From assembly GCA_021201335.1 (NCBI GenBank), contig JAJQFD010000042.1:496001-560000 (forward strand): 64,000 bases of DNA, given 5' to 3'. The position numbers and the translations under genes are program-made. Shown here in pieces: positions 1 through 9,733 of this stretch. How positions within the stretch are numbered: the first letter of the stretch is position 1; the number at the start of each line of letters is the position of its first letter. This DNA comes from Bacteroides sp. GTDB taxonomy: Bacteria; Bacteroidota; Bacteroidia; Bacteroidales; Bacteroidaceae. The notes under the pieces are model-generated. The model worked only from the letters and a program-made list of their open reading frames with translations. It was not told the DNA's origin and did no database searches.

Positions 1-65
1 AAATTGCGCAACCTATATTTTTGCCCTATATTTACTCGATATTTCTTGCACAAATTATTCGGATA

Positions 66-1037
66 ATGGAACAAAACAAAATTCTCCTTTCAATTTGTAT
101 ACCAACATATAACAGAGCCGATGTATTAAGAGATGTTCTGGAAAAAATAACTTCGGATCCAGCCTTCGATCAGGAAGTTGAAATAATAATCTCTGATAAT
201 CATTCAACTGATCATACAAAAGAAGTAGCTTTGCCATTTCAAGACAAATACCCAAATGTTTTTTATTATCGCAACACTTCCAATCTTCCGGATAAAAATT
301 TTGCTATAGCTTTAAATTACGGGAAAGGAGAATATCTTAAACTACAAAATGATTATATTTTTTACAGAGAGGGAAAGCTCTCTTTGATGAAAGAACATAT
401 CCGTAAAAACCTGGAACGTAAAAAGCCTCTCTTCTTTTATCAAAAAGTAAAAGGCGGAAAGAAGTATAAAAACCAGGAACTTATATGTAATTCTTTAGAT
501 GAATTCATTAGCATTATATCTTTCAGATGTACCTGGATCAATAATTTCGGATGCTGGCGGCAACATTTCAAGAATTTAGACGATAAAGAACGATGCGTTT
601 CCTATCTTTTATCCCAAGTAGACTGGACCTACAGAGTCGTCCTTAATCAACAAGGGGCCGTTATTATAAGTGATAAAATTACAGAAAGAATGCCTTCATC
701 GATGGGATCTCGTGGCGGTTATAACTATTGGAAAGTCCATATTGAAAATTATTACAAGATAATGCAAGAGTTTGTTAAGAGTAAGGATATTGCTCTTTCA
801 ACCTATAACAAAGACCGGAAATATTCCTTAACAAGATATAGCGATCGCTACGTTCGGTTTATTCTTCTCCCTAAAGAAGGGCATTCTTATGAGGCAACAG
901 ACTCTCTCCAATACTTCTGGAAATATTACAAAGACATCCCAATTTTTTATTTAATTATATTGGAAATAGGAACAATATATCTGGGTAAATCCATTCACCA
1001 AATGTTTAGAAGACTCCTTTCCAAAGTTCGCATTTAA
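66..1037 (+). CDS. Family 2 glycosyltransferase
   Basis: The 323-residue protein opens with the GT-A nucleotide-sugar fold: a hydrophobic strand followed by CIPTYNR, then IIISDNHSTD, which are hallmarks of GT2 enzymes. The usual DxD-type motif appears as QNDY around residue 103, so one metal-ligand Asp is not obvious. The ATG at 66 is preferred over an upstream TTG because the GT2 strand begins a few residues later. It probably adds a sugar to lipopolysaccharide or a surface polysaccharide on the cytosolic face of the inner membrane. It converges on a GT9 gene 6 bases away. Acceptor and donor cannot be told from sequence. Confidence 0.85.
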   Translation: MEQNKILLSICIPTYNRADVLRDVLEKITSDPAFDQEVEIIISDNHSTDHTKEVALPFQDKYPNVFYYRNTSNLPDKNFAIALNYGKGEYLKLQNDYIFYREGKLSLMKEHIRKNLERKKPLFFYQKVKGGKKYKNQELICNSLDEFISIISFRCTWINNFGCWRQHFKNLDDKERCVSYLLSQVDWTYRVVLNQQGAVIISDKITERMPSSMGSRGGYNYWKVHIENYYKIMQEFVKSKDIALSTYNKDRKYSLTRYSDRYVRFILLPKEGHSYEATDSLQYFWKYYKDIPIFYLIILEIGTIYLGKSIHQMFRRLLSKVRI

Positions 1038-1043
1038 CTACTT

Positions 1044-2088
1044 TCAGTTTTTATATAAAATTTTCTCTACTACTTCAATTACTTTGTCAGGCTTGATTCT
1101 ATTTAAACAAGCATAATCTAACCGATGACAGGGTTTCTTTCCATAAACAGAACAGGGACGACAAGGCAAATCAACTTGGACAACATTATCGGGAGACTGA
1201 TTCCAGCCCATAAAACCTGCATACGGATGAGTTGCACCCCATATAGAAACAACCGGAACATTTACTAACGAAGCCAAATGCATATTCGCAGAATCCATCG
1301 AAAGCATTACATCCAAATGACTAATTAAGGCTAATTCGCGATCTATTCTCAATTTGTGTATTAAAGATACTAAAGAAGGATATTTGCTCTTCCATGAATT
1401 AAAGACTTCTTCTTCTCGCTCCCCACCGCCGAATAAGAAAACCTTAACCTGAGGCTGAGAAGCAAAATAAGCAACTATCTGCTCCTGAAACTTCAATGGG
1501 TATATCTTGCCTATATGCCGGGCAAAAGGTGCAATCCCTATCCAGAATTCCTCTTTTTTAGTACCCGTAATAGAAAGAAATGGAGTAATATCTACTTTAT
1601 CTTCTCCATAAATAGAGTGAAAATCAGAATGAACTTCAAACCCTAATTTTTTAAAAACAGTAGCATACCTTGAAAAGGAGGTTTTGCAGGGACGAAAGAC
1701 TTTACAGAAACGACGAACGAGTCTCCATTTACCGATTCTTCCTTTATTGATAACAGCCACCTTAGAGCCTGAAAGAAAAAAATCGCAAACATAAATACTT
1801 AGTGCGTAAAACATCATGTAAATCAGCCACATAATCAATACGCATCTCTTTTAATTGGTTATATAATTTATTAAGACCTTTGATGCCTCTATATTCACTT
1901 TCAGGAGAGAAGTTAACTCCCCTAAATGACACATTTTGAGGCATTTGTCCAAAAAGGGGTTTTAAAAACTCCCGACTAAGAATTATATATTCATGTTGTG
2001 GGTACCGAATTGCTAATGAATATATCACAGGAATAGTCATAGCTACATCCCCAATAGCAGAAAGTCTGATTACCAGTATTCTAGCCAT
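1044..2088 (-). pseudogene. Family 9 (heptosyltransferase-like) glycosyltransferase, frameshifted
   Basis: Two overlapping minus-strand reading frames make one GT9 protein of about 345 residues. The first (from ATG at 2088) gives MARILVIRLSAIGDVAMT, the classical N-terminus of ADP-heptose:LPS heptosyltransferases, and runs to an Asp-His loop (ADLHDVLR). The second gives the C-terminal nucleotide-sugar domain with a LISHLDVMLSMDSANMHLA segment. The break is at seven A's (plus strand, 1776-1782); removing one joins the frames as ...LRFFLSGSKVAVINKGR. Family knowledge points to LPS core or other surface glycan assembly. The gene may be intact in the cell, because the same kind of single-base homopolymer change recurs across this window. 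DUF4254 lies 3 bases upstream. Confidence 0.85.
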
Positions 2089-2091
2089 TCA

Positions 2092-2697
2092 TTATTTCTT
2101 TCTATACAGAACCGGATTAAGTTCCGGGTCATTATACATTTTCATTTGCTTATATACCTTCATGTATTTCTTTCCACTTTCAATATCTGTTAATAATTGA
2201 TCAATAGCCAGGGAAAGATCTTCCTTTTGCTCTAATAAAATAGTAAGTTTGGTATTACATTGAGCTTTATGGGTCGGAGTTACGTCCATGCGATTCAACT
2301 CCTGCTCCATATGATATATCTTAAGTGACAAGATTGACAAACGGTCAATAGCCCAAGCTGGACTCTCCGTATTTATTATTGCATCAGGTCTTGGTGTAAT
2401 ATTTTGGAATCGATTATAAAAATAATCATCGATTAGTTCCACCAAATCAGTTCTGTCTTGATTGGATTTATCAATTTTCCTTTTCAAAGCCAATGCTTCC
2501 TCCGGATTAATATTGGGGTCACGAATAATATCCTCATAATGCCATTGCACTGTATCAATCCAATTTTTCAGATAAAGGTAATATTCCAGTGTTTTTTCCT
2601 GAAAAGGATTATTGATGGGTGCATCCACGCTATCTACTACGTGGTAATCTATAATAGATTTCCAAAAAATTTCGTTAAACAGATGACTCATTTCCAT
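2092..2697 (-). CDS. DUF4254 domain protein
   Basis: A 201-residue, soluble, charged, probably helical protein with no signal peptide or membrane segment. Its N-terminus (a short FNEIFWKSIIDYH stretch) and overall length match DUF4254, a Bacteroidetes-restricted family commonly found next to GT9 heptosyltransferases. That is exactly the context here: the GT9 start lies 3 bases downstream of its stop, implying co-transcription. No catalytic motif is visible, and biochemical function is unknown. Involvement in LPS or glycan assembly is inference from neighbours only. An ATG two codons further in (2691) is an alternative start. Confidence 0.75.
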   Translation of the reverse strand: MEMSHLFNEIFWKSIIDYHVVDSVDAPINNPFQEKTLEYYLYLKNWIDTVQWHYEDIIRDPNINPEEALALKRKIDKSNQDRTDLVELIDDYFYNRFQNITPRPDAIINTESPAWAIDRLSILSLKIYHMEQELNRMDVTPTHKAQCNTKLTILLEQKEDLSLAIDQLLTDIESGKKYMKVYKQMKMYNDPELNPVLYRKK

Positions 2698-2759
2698 GAT
2701 TAATTGGTTTACTTAGAACATCCTGTACAAAAGTAGACATTTTAGAGTGATAAACAATT

Positions 2760-3794
2760 TCAAGCTTGCTCCTGATCTATTGATTTCAGAGCTTTTGTCA
2801 TATAATAACCTGATTGCAGTTGTTCACTAACTTTTTTAATGTTATTTTTCATCTCCTGATATTCAGAAACAGATATTTGCCGAAGCCTTTCATCCAGTTC
2901 TTTTAAAGAAGAAATGGTAAACCCGATTTTCTCTTTCTTAATAAAAGAGGCCATTGCAGCTTCATTCCATATAATAACGGGTAAATGGCATCTGATATAA
3001 AAAGAAATTTTATGAGGAGTATTATATTTCAGATATATCCCAAAATTGCCAGAACAAGTATCTAGAGAATTTCCATCCCATACTAATCCAAAATCACCTT
3101 GCATCTCTTTAATCAGTTCCGAACTTTCCCTAAAACCTTTATAAACAAAACAATCTCTATCTTCTATAGATTCATCTGGAGAAAAGCCTGTGCCATAGAG
3201 GTGAAACCGGAATGTGTTTATAAAAGGAGAAAACTCATAGAGGAAAGAATTTTTCTTCCTGCTTAATGCTCCAGCATAATTCACTATGTACTTTTGATTA
3301 TCTATTTCTCTCTCCGAGTTGTTTTGTGTACCTGAAAAATAATCAAAAACTTCCAGAACAGTTAATCTTCCCTTATATCCATTACTTTCCAACCAATCTT
3401 TCATCTGTGGATTCTGAGCAATAATTACATCTGAATGGTTAAGGCGCTTTATCTCTTTTTCGATGGTTAGTTTTTTCCTGCGAAAGGTTCCTAAATCATG
3501 AATTACAGTTACTACTTTAGTGCTTTTAAGATGAGCAATACCACAAATAAATGAATAGTATTTCTTCATTGGATATTGTAAAAATAGAATTCCATGAAAT
3601 GGTAGACAGAAAACGGACTTGATAATACCGATAAGATTCAAGAAATAATCCAGAATTTTATTTGTATAATGCGACTGAGAAAGTCCAATGTTTCTATATC
3701 CATTCTTCTGCAGAATATTTTCAATATCTGTTTTAGCTTTTCCACCTGCCGATTTGAGATCTTTGTAATTCCTGGAGATATAAGCTTTTTTCAT
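2760..3794 (-). CDS. Glycosyltransferase, beta-1,6-galactofuranosyltransferase-like
   Basis: The 344-residue protein begins MKKAYISRNYKDLKSAGGKA and has a GT-B-like layout: a hydrophobic stretch at about 50-75, VVTVIHDLGTFRR near 110, VIIAQNPQMKDWL near 130, and a C-terminal half with YKGFRESSELIKEM and GLVWDG. This arrangement resembles bacterial galactofuranosyltransferases of the WbbI type, recognised from memory of the family rather than by alignment. It would transfer galactofuranose or a similar sugar onto an O-antigen or other glycan in the cytosol. It sits between the DUF4254 and GT8 genes on the same strand, fitting a surface-glycan cluster. Donor specificity is uncertain. Confidence 0.7.
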   Translation of the reverse strand: MKKAYISRNYKDLKSAGGKAKTDIENILQKNGYRNIGLSQSHYTNKILDYFLNLIGIIKSVFCLPFHGILFLQYPMKKYYSFICGIAHLKSTKVVTVIHDLGTFRRKKLTIEKEIKRLNHSDVIIAQNPQMKDWLESNGYKGRLTVLEVFDYFSGTQNNSEREIDNQKYIVNYAGALSRKKNSFLYEFSPFINTFRFHLYGTGFSPDESIEDRDCFVYKGFRESSELIKEMQGDFGLVWDGNSLDTCSGNFGIYLKYNTPHKISFYIRCHLPVIIWNEAAMASFIKKEKIGFTISSLKELDERLRQISVSEYQEMKNNIKKVSEQLQSGYYMTKALKSIDQEQA

Positions 3795-3839
3795 TCTAAT
3801 AAGTGGGAGGATGAAGAATATTGAAACTAATTACAATGT

Positions 3840-4759
3840 TTACACTTTTCTGTATTTTGGAGTGACCAATTTAAAACTTATGAGAATAGACATAAGAACA
3901 TTTTCACCCCATTTAGCATAATCAACAGGAGGGCGTTCTCCTTTCCAGGGGCTCATATCTAAATATTTATAGTACAAACCCTTTAATGGATGTATACACT
4001 CATAATGCCAAGGTTTCTTATTACCTGTAAAATGGATGATGGCGGGATTCTGAAGGGCCTCTTCCATACTTAATTCATTTATATCCATTCTCTGTTTCGT
4101 GCGGTAAAACCCATCTTGCATATTCCAACGAAAAGGAATTAACTTTTTCTTTTTATGGAATAAGCAATTCAATATATCCTGATCGTAACAATCCAATTGG
4201 ATATTGCATTGTTCCATAAAATCTAAAACGAGCTTTTCCATATTGATTTTACGAAGATATTCTAAATTAACCAATTGAACGCCCGTATTAAAATAGGAAT
4301 ATCTCTTATCATAACCCAACCGTTTATAGACCTTATCTTTAAAACAGCCTTTATCAACAACAGCGGCAAGGGGATAATCAGATATTTCGAGTTCCCACAA
4401 TTCTTTCACAGAACTAACAACCAATAAATCGCAATCCAGATAAATAATCGTCTTTAAATGGTCAGGCAAAATAGAAGATAAAAAGCAACGATAATAAGCA
4501 GCTAAAGAAAGATGGCTTTGAGCTATCTGAGGAAGATTGTTTACTAAGTGGCTACTATCAAAGTAAAATGAACTTCATTTTGATAACTTGCGATAATGGA
4601 TTCTAATACTTCTACCTGTTCTTGAGGAAGGGTATCTGCTGCAATATGAATATCAAAAGTTGATTCTTTGTTGTTCTCAAATAATGAAATGAGCATTACC
4701 CCACAATACTTTACATAGTTGGCATCAATATTACACGCAACATGAATTGTTTCACTCAT
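3840..4759 (-). pseudogene. Family 8 glycosyltransferase, frameshifted
   Basis: The N-terminal frame (ATG at 4759) reads MSETIHVACNIDANYVKYCGVMLISL, typical of GT8 LPS galactosyl/glucosyltransferases. The C-terminal frame carries the metal-binding IIYLDCDLLVV (DxD) and the later HFTGNKKPWH motif, the second GT8 signature. Adding one base to the four-A run at 4565-4568 (plus strand) joins them as EVHFYFDSSHLVNNLPQIAQSH-type sequence, giving about 306 residues, the usual GT8 length. All key motifs survive, so the gene may be intact in vivo. Expected role: adding hexose to LPS core or a similar glycan. Confidence 0.85.
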
Positions 4760-4823
4760 AGTTAATCACTTTTCCACAAATATAAGGTATTTAGTAAAAA
4801 GTGGAGTGAAAGAAAGATAAATA

Positions 4824-5429
4824 TTAAGACTTATACACCTTTACCCTCTTCGCCAGACTCTGAAATTCCTTTTCCCCCGGTTCTTCTACCGGAGTACCAA
4901 AAGGCATTTGTGCAACCAGTTTCCATTCTTCCGGTAAATTCCATTCTTTGGCAACAGCTTTATCAATCAATGGATTATAGTGTTGTAAGGATGCGCCTAA
5001 TCCCGCATCTTCCAGTAGCGTCCAAATAGCAAACTGATGCATGGCGGAAGTATGATGGGCCCACTCCGGGAATTTATCTTTATAAGTAGAATATTCTTTC
5101 TGTAGTTCCTTTACGATGGTTTCGTCTTCAAAGAAAAGTACAGTACCATAGCCGCTGGCAAAGCTTTTATCTATTTTTGCTTTGGTGTCATCAAAAGGTC
5201 TTCCATTCATTTGATCTCTTAATATATTTTCAACTATTTCCCATAATTTTTGATGATGCTTTCCTATCAGTAATACGATACGACTGGTTTGAGAGTTAAA
5301 CGCTGAAGGAACATGTGTTACTACATTGTTTATAAGAGATTCAATTTCTTCTGCTGAAAGGGGGGAATGATTACTTAATGCATAGTAGGATCTTCTATGC
5401 TTCATAGCTTCTGTAAAAGTACGATTCAT
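4824..5429 (-). CDS. Nitroreductase family protein
   Basis: A 201-residue FMN-dependent nitroreductase-like protein. It begins MNRTFTEAMKHRRSYYAL; the HRRSYY segment corresponds to the family's RRSxR FMN-binding region, PSAFNSQTSR matches the conserved PSxxNxQ motif, and WTLLEDAGLGASLQHYNPL matches the AAxxxGLGS/QHY region. The family reduces nitro compounds or quinones using NAD(P)H in the cytosol; the physiological substrate is unknown. It is divergently transcribed from the RNase HI gene and has no functional link to the glycosyltransferases visible in the sequence. Confidence 0.85.
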   Translation of the reverse strand: MNRTFTEAMKHRRSYYALSNHSPLSAEEIESLINNVVTHVPSAFNSQTSRIVLLIGKHHQKLWEIVENILRDQMNGRPFDDTKAKIDKSFASGYGTVLFFEDETIVKELQKEYSTYKDKFPEWAHHTSAMHQFAIWTLLEDAGLGASLQHYNPLIDKAVAKEWNLPEEWKLVAQMPFGTPVEEPGEKEFQSLAKRVKVYKS

Positions 5430-5520
5430 ATTCTTAGTTTTTTTAATTTAATTAGTTTTGTGTTTCTACTTTATGAAACACCTGGAACAGTCATAATGTT
5501 CTGAACTGAAAATATATTCG

Positions 5521-5528
5521 TAACTTTG
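5521..5528 (+). promoter_or_regulatory. Bacteroidetes -7 promoter box for RNase HI
   Basis: TAACTTTG matches TAnnTTTG exactly and lies 27 bases before the ATG at 5556, a typical short leader. No convincing -33 TTTG is seen at the usual spacing. Confidence 0.6.
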
Positions 5529-5555
5529 CTTTGAAAATAAGTGATTCAGAACAGA

Positions 5556-6173
5556 ATGGCCAAACAAAAATATTATGTGGTATGGGATGGCGTAAATCCG
5601 GGTATCTACGATTCATGGACTGACTGCCAACTCCAAATAAAAGGGTATGAAGGAGCGAAATACAAATCTTTTGATACACGCGAAGAAGCAGAGGCTGCGT
5701 TGTTATCCTCTCCTTATAAGTACATCGGAAAGAATGCCAAACCTGATAATGTATTAACCTACCCTTCTACCATCCATGAAAATAGTCTGGCAGTAGATGC
5801 TGCCTGTAGCGGTAACCCCGGTGCGATGGAATACAGAGGAGTCCATATTGCCAGCCGCCAGCAGATTTTCCACTTTGGCCCAATGAAGGGAACGAACAAC
5901 ATCGGTGAATTTCTGGCTATCGTACACGGTTTGGCCCTTCTTAAAAAGAATAACTGGGAGATGCCTATTTACAGCGACAGCAGAAACGCCATAAGCTGGG
6001 TGCAACAAAAGAAATGCAAAACGCAACTTCCCCGAACACCCGAAACCGAGGAACTCTTCCAAATCATCGAACGAGCTGAAAAATGGCTGCGGGAGAATAC
6101 CTACACCACTCCCATCCTGAAATGGGAAACGAAAGAATGGGGTGAGATTCCTGCCGACTTCGGAAGAAAGTAA
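5556..6173 (+). CDS. Ribonuclease HI with N-terminal viroplasmin domain
   Basis: The protein (205 residues from the ATG at 5556) has a caulimovirus viroplasmin/RNase H1 N-terminal domain at about residues 3-45 (KYYVVWDGVNPGIYDSW...GAKYKSFDTREEAEAAL), which binds RNA-DNA hybrid in this family. The catalytic RNase H fold follows. The four acidic residues are visible: Asp in AVDAACSGNPG, Glu in IGEFLAIVHG, Asp in IYSDSRNA, and Asp in the terminal IPADFGRK. It degrades RNA in RNA-DNA hybrids. The start is chosen because the domain begins at once and a promoter box sits just upstream. Confidence 0.92.
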   Translation: MAKQKYYVVWDGVNPGIYDSWTDCQLQIKGYEGAKYKSFDTREEAEAALLSSPYKYIGKNAKPDNVLTYPSTIHENSLAVDAACSGNPGAMEYRGVHIASRQQIFHFGPMKGTNNIGEFLAIVHGLALLKKNNWEMPIYSDSRNAISWVQQKKCKTQLPRTPETEELFQIIERAEKWLRENTYTTPILKWETKEWGEIPADFGRK

Positions 6174-6240
6174 AAATGCTACCGGAAGATGATTCAAACC
6201 CTACCGGTATTGAGAGTAAATCTTACCGGAATCCAACCCG
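6174..6240. repeat. Short dispersed repeat after RNase HI (copy A)
   Basis: The 22 bases at 6174-6195 match 19314-19335 with two mismatches (shared core ACCGGAAGATGA). Further CTACCGG/TTACCGG motifs follow in both places. It fills most of the gap between the convergent RNase HI and ABC genes. It is probably a genome-wide short repeat; function unknown. Confidence 0.5.
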
Positions 6241-6258
6241 AAAAGAACTTTATCTCTG

Positions 6259-8103
6259 TTAGCTTAAGCTTTGCATATCATTCAACCGCTTGTAGTAACC
6301 GTCTTTGGCCAGAAGCTCTTCATGCTTACCACGTTCTACAATCTCTCCTTCGTACAATACACAAATTTCATCGGAGTTACGTATCGTTGAAAGACGATGG
6401 GCAATGGCAATGGTGGTACGTGTACTCATCAACCTTTCTAAGGCTTCCTGAACCAGACGTTCGGACTCTGTATCGAGCGCAGAAGTTGCTTCATCCAGGA
6501 TTAAAATAGGCGGGTTTTTAAGAATAGCTCTAGCGATACTGATGCGCTGACGCTGTCCACCGGAAAGCTTACCGCCCCGGTCGCCAATCGTAGTCTCATA
6601 ACCATGTTCGGTTGCCATAATAAAGTCATGGGCGTTGGCAATCTTAGCTGCTTCAATAACCTCGTCTAAAGTAGCAGATTCAACTCCAAAGGCTATATTG
6701 TTGAAGAACGTATCGTTAAATAAAATGGCTTCCTGGTTTACATTCCCAATCAGAGCACGTAATTCAGGAATCCGGACGTCTTTGATATTAACCCCGTCGA
6801 TCAGGATTTCGCCTTCGGTTACGTCATGATAACGAGGAAGTAAATCTACCATCGTTGATTTCCCCGAACCAGATTGACCCACCAACGCGATTGTTTTTCC
6901 TTTCTGAACAGTCAGATTAATATGTTTCAGTACTTTTTTGATGCCATCATAGCTGAAAGAAACATCTTTGAATTCGACTTTGTCTTTTAAATCATCTCCA
7001 ATGCATACCGGATTCGGATTTTCTTTAATCTTATTTTCAGCCTGTAAGATTTTGTCGATTCGTTCCATGGAGGCCATCCCCTTCGGAATGTTATAACCAG
7101 CCTTAGAAAGTTCTTTCAGAGGATTAATAAGGCTATAGAGCATCACCAGATAATAGATAAAAGAAGAAGCGGTGATAGATGAATTCTCCCTTAGAATAAG
7201 AGTTCCCCCAAACCACAAGACAATTACAATGATCAAAGTGCCTAAAAACTCACTCATCGGATGAGCCATAGCCTGACGGGTAGCTACCCGGTTAATGGCC
7301 CTTCTATATTCGTTGCTACACTTCTCGAAGCGTTTACTCATCTTCTTCTCGGCAATGAAAGCTTTGATAATACGCAATCCGCCTAAAGTCTCTTCCATCT
7401 GAGTCATTGTCTCGCTCCATTTTGCCTGGGCTTCTAACGACTGACGTTTCAGTTTCTTACCCACAATTCCCATGATCCATCCCAAGCCAGGCAATACCAA
7501 CAAGGTAAATAAGGTAAGAGGCCAACTAATGATAAGGAGTGTTGCCAGGTAGATAATGATCAGAATCGGGTTTTTAATCATCATATCCAGAGAGCTGGTA
7601 ACCGATGTTTCCACCTCATTTACATCACCACTCATACGGGCGATAATATCTCCTTTTCTTTCTTCGGAGAAAAAGGATAAAGGCAGACTGATCACTTTAT
7701 TATAGAGCATCGTGCAAATATCACGTACAACGCCTGTGCGTAACGGAATCATCACAGCCGAAGAAGCAAAATAAGTGCCCGTTTTGAATAAGGTCATGAT
7801 AGCGAAAACTATACCCAATAGTAACAATGTAAAGGAAGGTCCTTGTAAGTCGATAACCTGAGTTACATAGTAATACATATTGTTTTCGACGAGTTTTATT
7901 AAATCAACTCCGTGGGTATCCCAAGGGATGAATTTATAAACCATGGCATCTCCCGTTCTGAAAAGAATGTTCAGGATGGGTAACAGGAGCCCGAACGAAA
8001 AGACATTTAAGATAGCTGATAAAATATTAAGCCCGACAGCCCAGGCTAGAAACTTCTTATAGGGGGGTACAAAACGTCTTAATACTTGCAGGAATTCCTT
8101 CAT
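6259..8103 (-). CDS. MsbA-like ABC exporter (membrane domain fused to ATPase)
   Basis: A 614-residue half-transporter. An N-terminal six-helix ABC membrane domain covers about residues 15-330. A nucleotide-binding domain follows with Walker A GQSGSGKST, the LSGGQRQR signature, Walker B ILILDEATSALD and a switch His in AIAHRLST. Homodimers of this type export lipids, lipid A precursors or peptides across the inner membrane. The neighbouring lipid A acyltransferase-like gene makes a lipid A or lipid role plausible, but this is inference. The ATG at 8103 is used; an upstream TTG would add only one residue. A -7 box sits 31 bases upstream. Confidence 0.9.
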   Translation of the reverse strand: MKEFLQVLRRFVPPYKKFLAWAVGLNILSAILNVFSFGLLLPILNILFRTGDAMVYKFIPWDTHGVDLIKLVENNMYYYVTQVIDLQGPSFTLLLLGIVFAIMTLFKTGTYFASSAVMIPLRTGVVRDICTMLYNKVISLPLSFFSEERKGDIIARMSGDVNEVETSVTSSLDMMIKNPILIIIYLATLLIISWPLTLFTLLVLPGLGWIMGIVGKKLKRQSLEAQAKWSETMTQMEETLGGLRIIKAFIAEKKMSKRFEKCSNEYRRAINRVATRQAMAHPMSEFLGTLIIVIVLWFGGTLILRENSSITASSFIYYLVMLYSLINPLKELSKAGYNIPKGMASMERIDKILQAENKIKENPNPVCIGDDLKDKVEFKDVSFSYDGIKKVLKHINLTVQKGKTIALVGQSGSGKSTMVDLLPRYHDVTEGEILIDGVNIKDVRIPELRALIGNVNQEAILFNDTFFNNIAFGVESATLDEVIEAAKIANAHDFIMATEHGYETTIGDRGGKLSGGQRQRISIARAILKNPPILILDEATSALDTESERLVQEALERLMSTRTTIAIAHRLSTIRNSDEICVLYEGEIVERGKHEELLAKDGYYKRLNDMQSLS

Positions 8104-8133
8104 CAACTATGAAATATTTGGGTTAGCAAAGGG

Positions 8134-8141
8134 CAAAGATA
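8134..8141 (-). promoter_or_regulatory. -7 promoter box for the ABC exporter
   Basis: Read on the minus strand this is TATCTTTG, an exact TAnnTTTG match in the short gap between folA and the ABC gene. It suggests the exporter can be transcribed independently of folA. Confidence 0.55.
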
Positions 8142-8158
8142 AATCTTTTTAGCACTAC

Positions 8159-8650
8159 TTACGGCTGTGTGTATGTTATAAAAGAATAATCATATTCATT
8201 TTTGTCGTCAGCAGCATGTTCTGAACGCTCTATTTCTTTCCAATAACCGGGATCGACAGGTGGGATAAACGTATCACCCTCAACGGTTAAGTGTACCCGT
8301 GTTAAGTAGAGTGTATCTGCCAGTTCCCAGGCTTGCTTGTAGATTTCACCGCCTCCGATGATAAATGCATTGTTTTCGCCGTTGGCCTTTGCCAGGTTCA
8401 ATGCTTCTTGTAGTGTATGAACGGTTGTAAACCCTTCCAGCTTAAAATCCGGATTACGGGTAATGATAATGTTAGTTCTTCCGGGCAACGGACGCTTTAA
8501 TGATTCGCCTGTCTTACGGCCCATGATTACTGTGTGACCCATCGTTAAAGCCTTGAAGTGCTTTAAATCTTCGGATAACCGCCAGGGCATCCAGTTATCT
8601 TTACCAATGGCATCATTCTCGGCTGCTGCTACTATAATGGATATTTTCAT
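8159..8650 (-). CDS. folA: Dihydrofolate reductase
   Basis: The 163-residue protein has the standard DHFR length and order: ISIIVAAAENDAIGKDNWMPWRLSEDLKHFK (active-site region, with Trp and an acidic residue at the folate site), MGRKTGESL, LPGRTNIIITR, and the NADPH-binding IIGGGEIYKQAW. It reduces dihydrofolate to tetrahydrofolate with NADPH in the cytosol. Its ATG overlaps the stop of the upstream acyltransferase gene by four bases (ATGA), indicating translational coupling. Confidence 0.95.
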   Translation of the reverse strand: MKISIIVAAAENDAIGKDNWMPWRLSEDLKHFKALTMGHTVIMGRKTGESLKRPLPGRTNIIITRNPDFKLEGFTTVHTLQEALNLAKANGENNAFIIGGGEIYKQAWELADTLYLTRVHLTVEGDTFIPPVDPGYWKEIERSEHAADDKNEYDYSFITYTQP

Positions 8651-9603
8651 TCTTCTTTATAATCTTGGTGATGATTCCTAAGTCTTACTCTTCCGTCGGG
8701 ACAGGTTTCAAACATTTCGTCAAATTTAGCTCGCGTCCACTTCCATCGTTTGTGAGACCAGAGCCAGTATTGGGGAGCGTCCTTTATGGATTGTTCTAAT
8801 AAAGCTACGTATTTGTCCGTGATTTCAAAATCGGGATATTCTTTCGGATGGTCCATCATCTTTCGAAAAGTGGCTGTATAATAACCTCTCTTTACTCTCT
8901 TCACATCGAGATAGAACACGGATAGGTCAAGTTGTTTGGCCAGCTTTTCCGTACCGGTAAGTACGGCTGTCTCGTGATTCAAAAAGTAAGTCCAATGATT
9001 GATATTCTGTCCGGTTGGTGATTGGTCAGCGATAAAACCCATCACAAATTGTACTTTTTCCCGTTGCATGGTAAGAATCTTGCGAACAGATTCTTTCATA
9101 TTGATGCTTACCGCGCCCATCCGTCCCCGTAAACGCAAGAAAAGACGGTCGGAATTCGGATTGCGGAGTTTGTGATAAATCTGGGAAGAAACGACTCCAT
9201 CTCTGATAGAGAGGGGCAATGACGATACCCATTCCCAATTCCCATAATGCCCCAAATAGGTAGCCACGGATCTGCCTTGGTCAAATGTTTGGTTCAATTC
9301 TTCCAATCCCTGAAACTTCATTCTTCTTCTCATGTTCTCTTTACCAATGGAAAGAAGTTTCACTGTCTCGAATACATAGTCACAGAAGAAGGAGTAGAAC
9401 TCTTTTTCAATGATGATTATCTCTTTCAACGTTTTATGGGGGAACGACTCTAACAGGTTTTTCCGGACAACTCTTCGGCGATAACGTATTAAGTAATAAA
9501 GCGGGAAATAGATGAAGTCCGATAGTAAATAAAGTAACCAAAAGGGCAGCAGCGACAACAGGAAACATAGCGTATAATATATATAATATAGCAATGTATT
9601 CAT
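8647..9603 (-). CDS. Lipid A biosynthesis (LpxL/HtrB-like) acyltransferase
   Basis: A 318-residue inner-membrane protein with an N-terminal hydrophobic anchor (about residues 3-38, rich in Leu and Tyr). It has the LpxL/LpxM-family catalytic layout: YLGHYGNWEW provides the HxxxxE-type motif, followed by FIADQSP. The family adds secondary acyl chains to lipid A precursors from acyl-ACP. Related Bacteroidetes proteins can instead acylate other lipids, so the exact acceptor is uncertain. It is the first gene of a short minus-strand unit with folA. Confidence 0.85.
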   Translation of the reverse strand: MNTLLYYIYYTLCFLLSLLPFWLLYLLSDFIYFPLYYLIRYRRRVVRKNLLESFPHKTLKEIIIIEKEFYSFFCDYVFETVKLLSIGKENMRRRMKFQGLEELNQTFDQGRSVATYLGHYGNWEWVSSLPLSIRDGVVSSQIYHKLRNPNSDRLFLRLRGRMGAVSINMKESVRKILTMQREKVQFVMGFIADQSPTGQNINHWTYFLNHETAVLTGTEKLAKQLDLSVFYLDVKRVKRGYYTATFRKMMDHPKEYPDFEITDKYVALLEQSIKDAPQYWLWSHKRWKWTRAKFDEMFETCPDGRVRLRNHHQDYKEE

Positions 9604-9639
9604 TTATATTCTTTTCTGGGTGTTTCAACTTAAATGCGG

Positions 9640-9647
9640 CAAAGCTA
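9640..9647 (-). promoter_or_regulatory. -7 promoter box for the acyltransferase-folA unit
   Basis: TAGCTTTG on the minus strand, an exact TAnnTTTG match, 37 bases before the start at 9603. It lies just downstream of the PUL terminator, so the unit is separately transcribed. Confidence 0.55.
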
Positions 9648-9681
9648 TACATTATTTTGGAGACAGGCAAATCCCTCTAAC

Positions 9682-9706
9682 GAAAAAGAGGGCACAAAGC
9701 CCTCTT
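9682..9706 (-). terminator. Intrinsic terminator of the polysaccharide-utilisation operon
   Basis: On the minus strand, an 8-bp perfect stem AAGAGGGC/GCCCTCTT with a 5-base loop is followed directly by a T run. It lies 28 bases beyond the mannonate dehydratase stop and marks the 3' end of the PUL catabolic genes. Confidence 0.85.
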
Positions 9707-9733
9707 ATACAGTGTTATAGATGAGTTTATTTC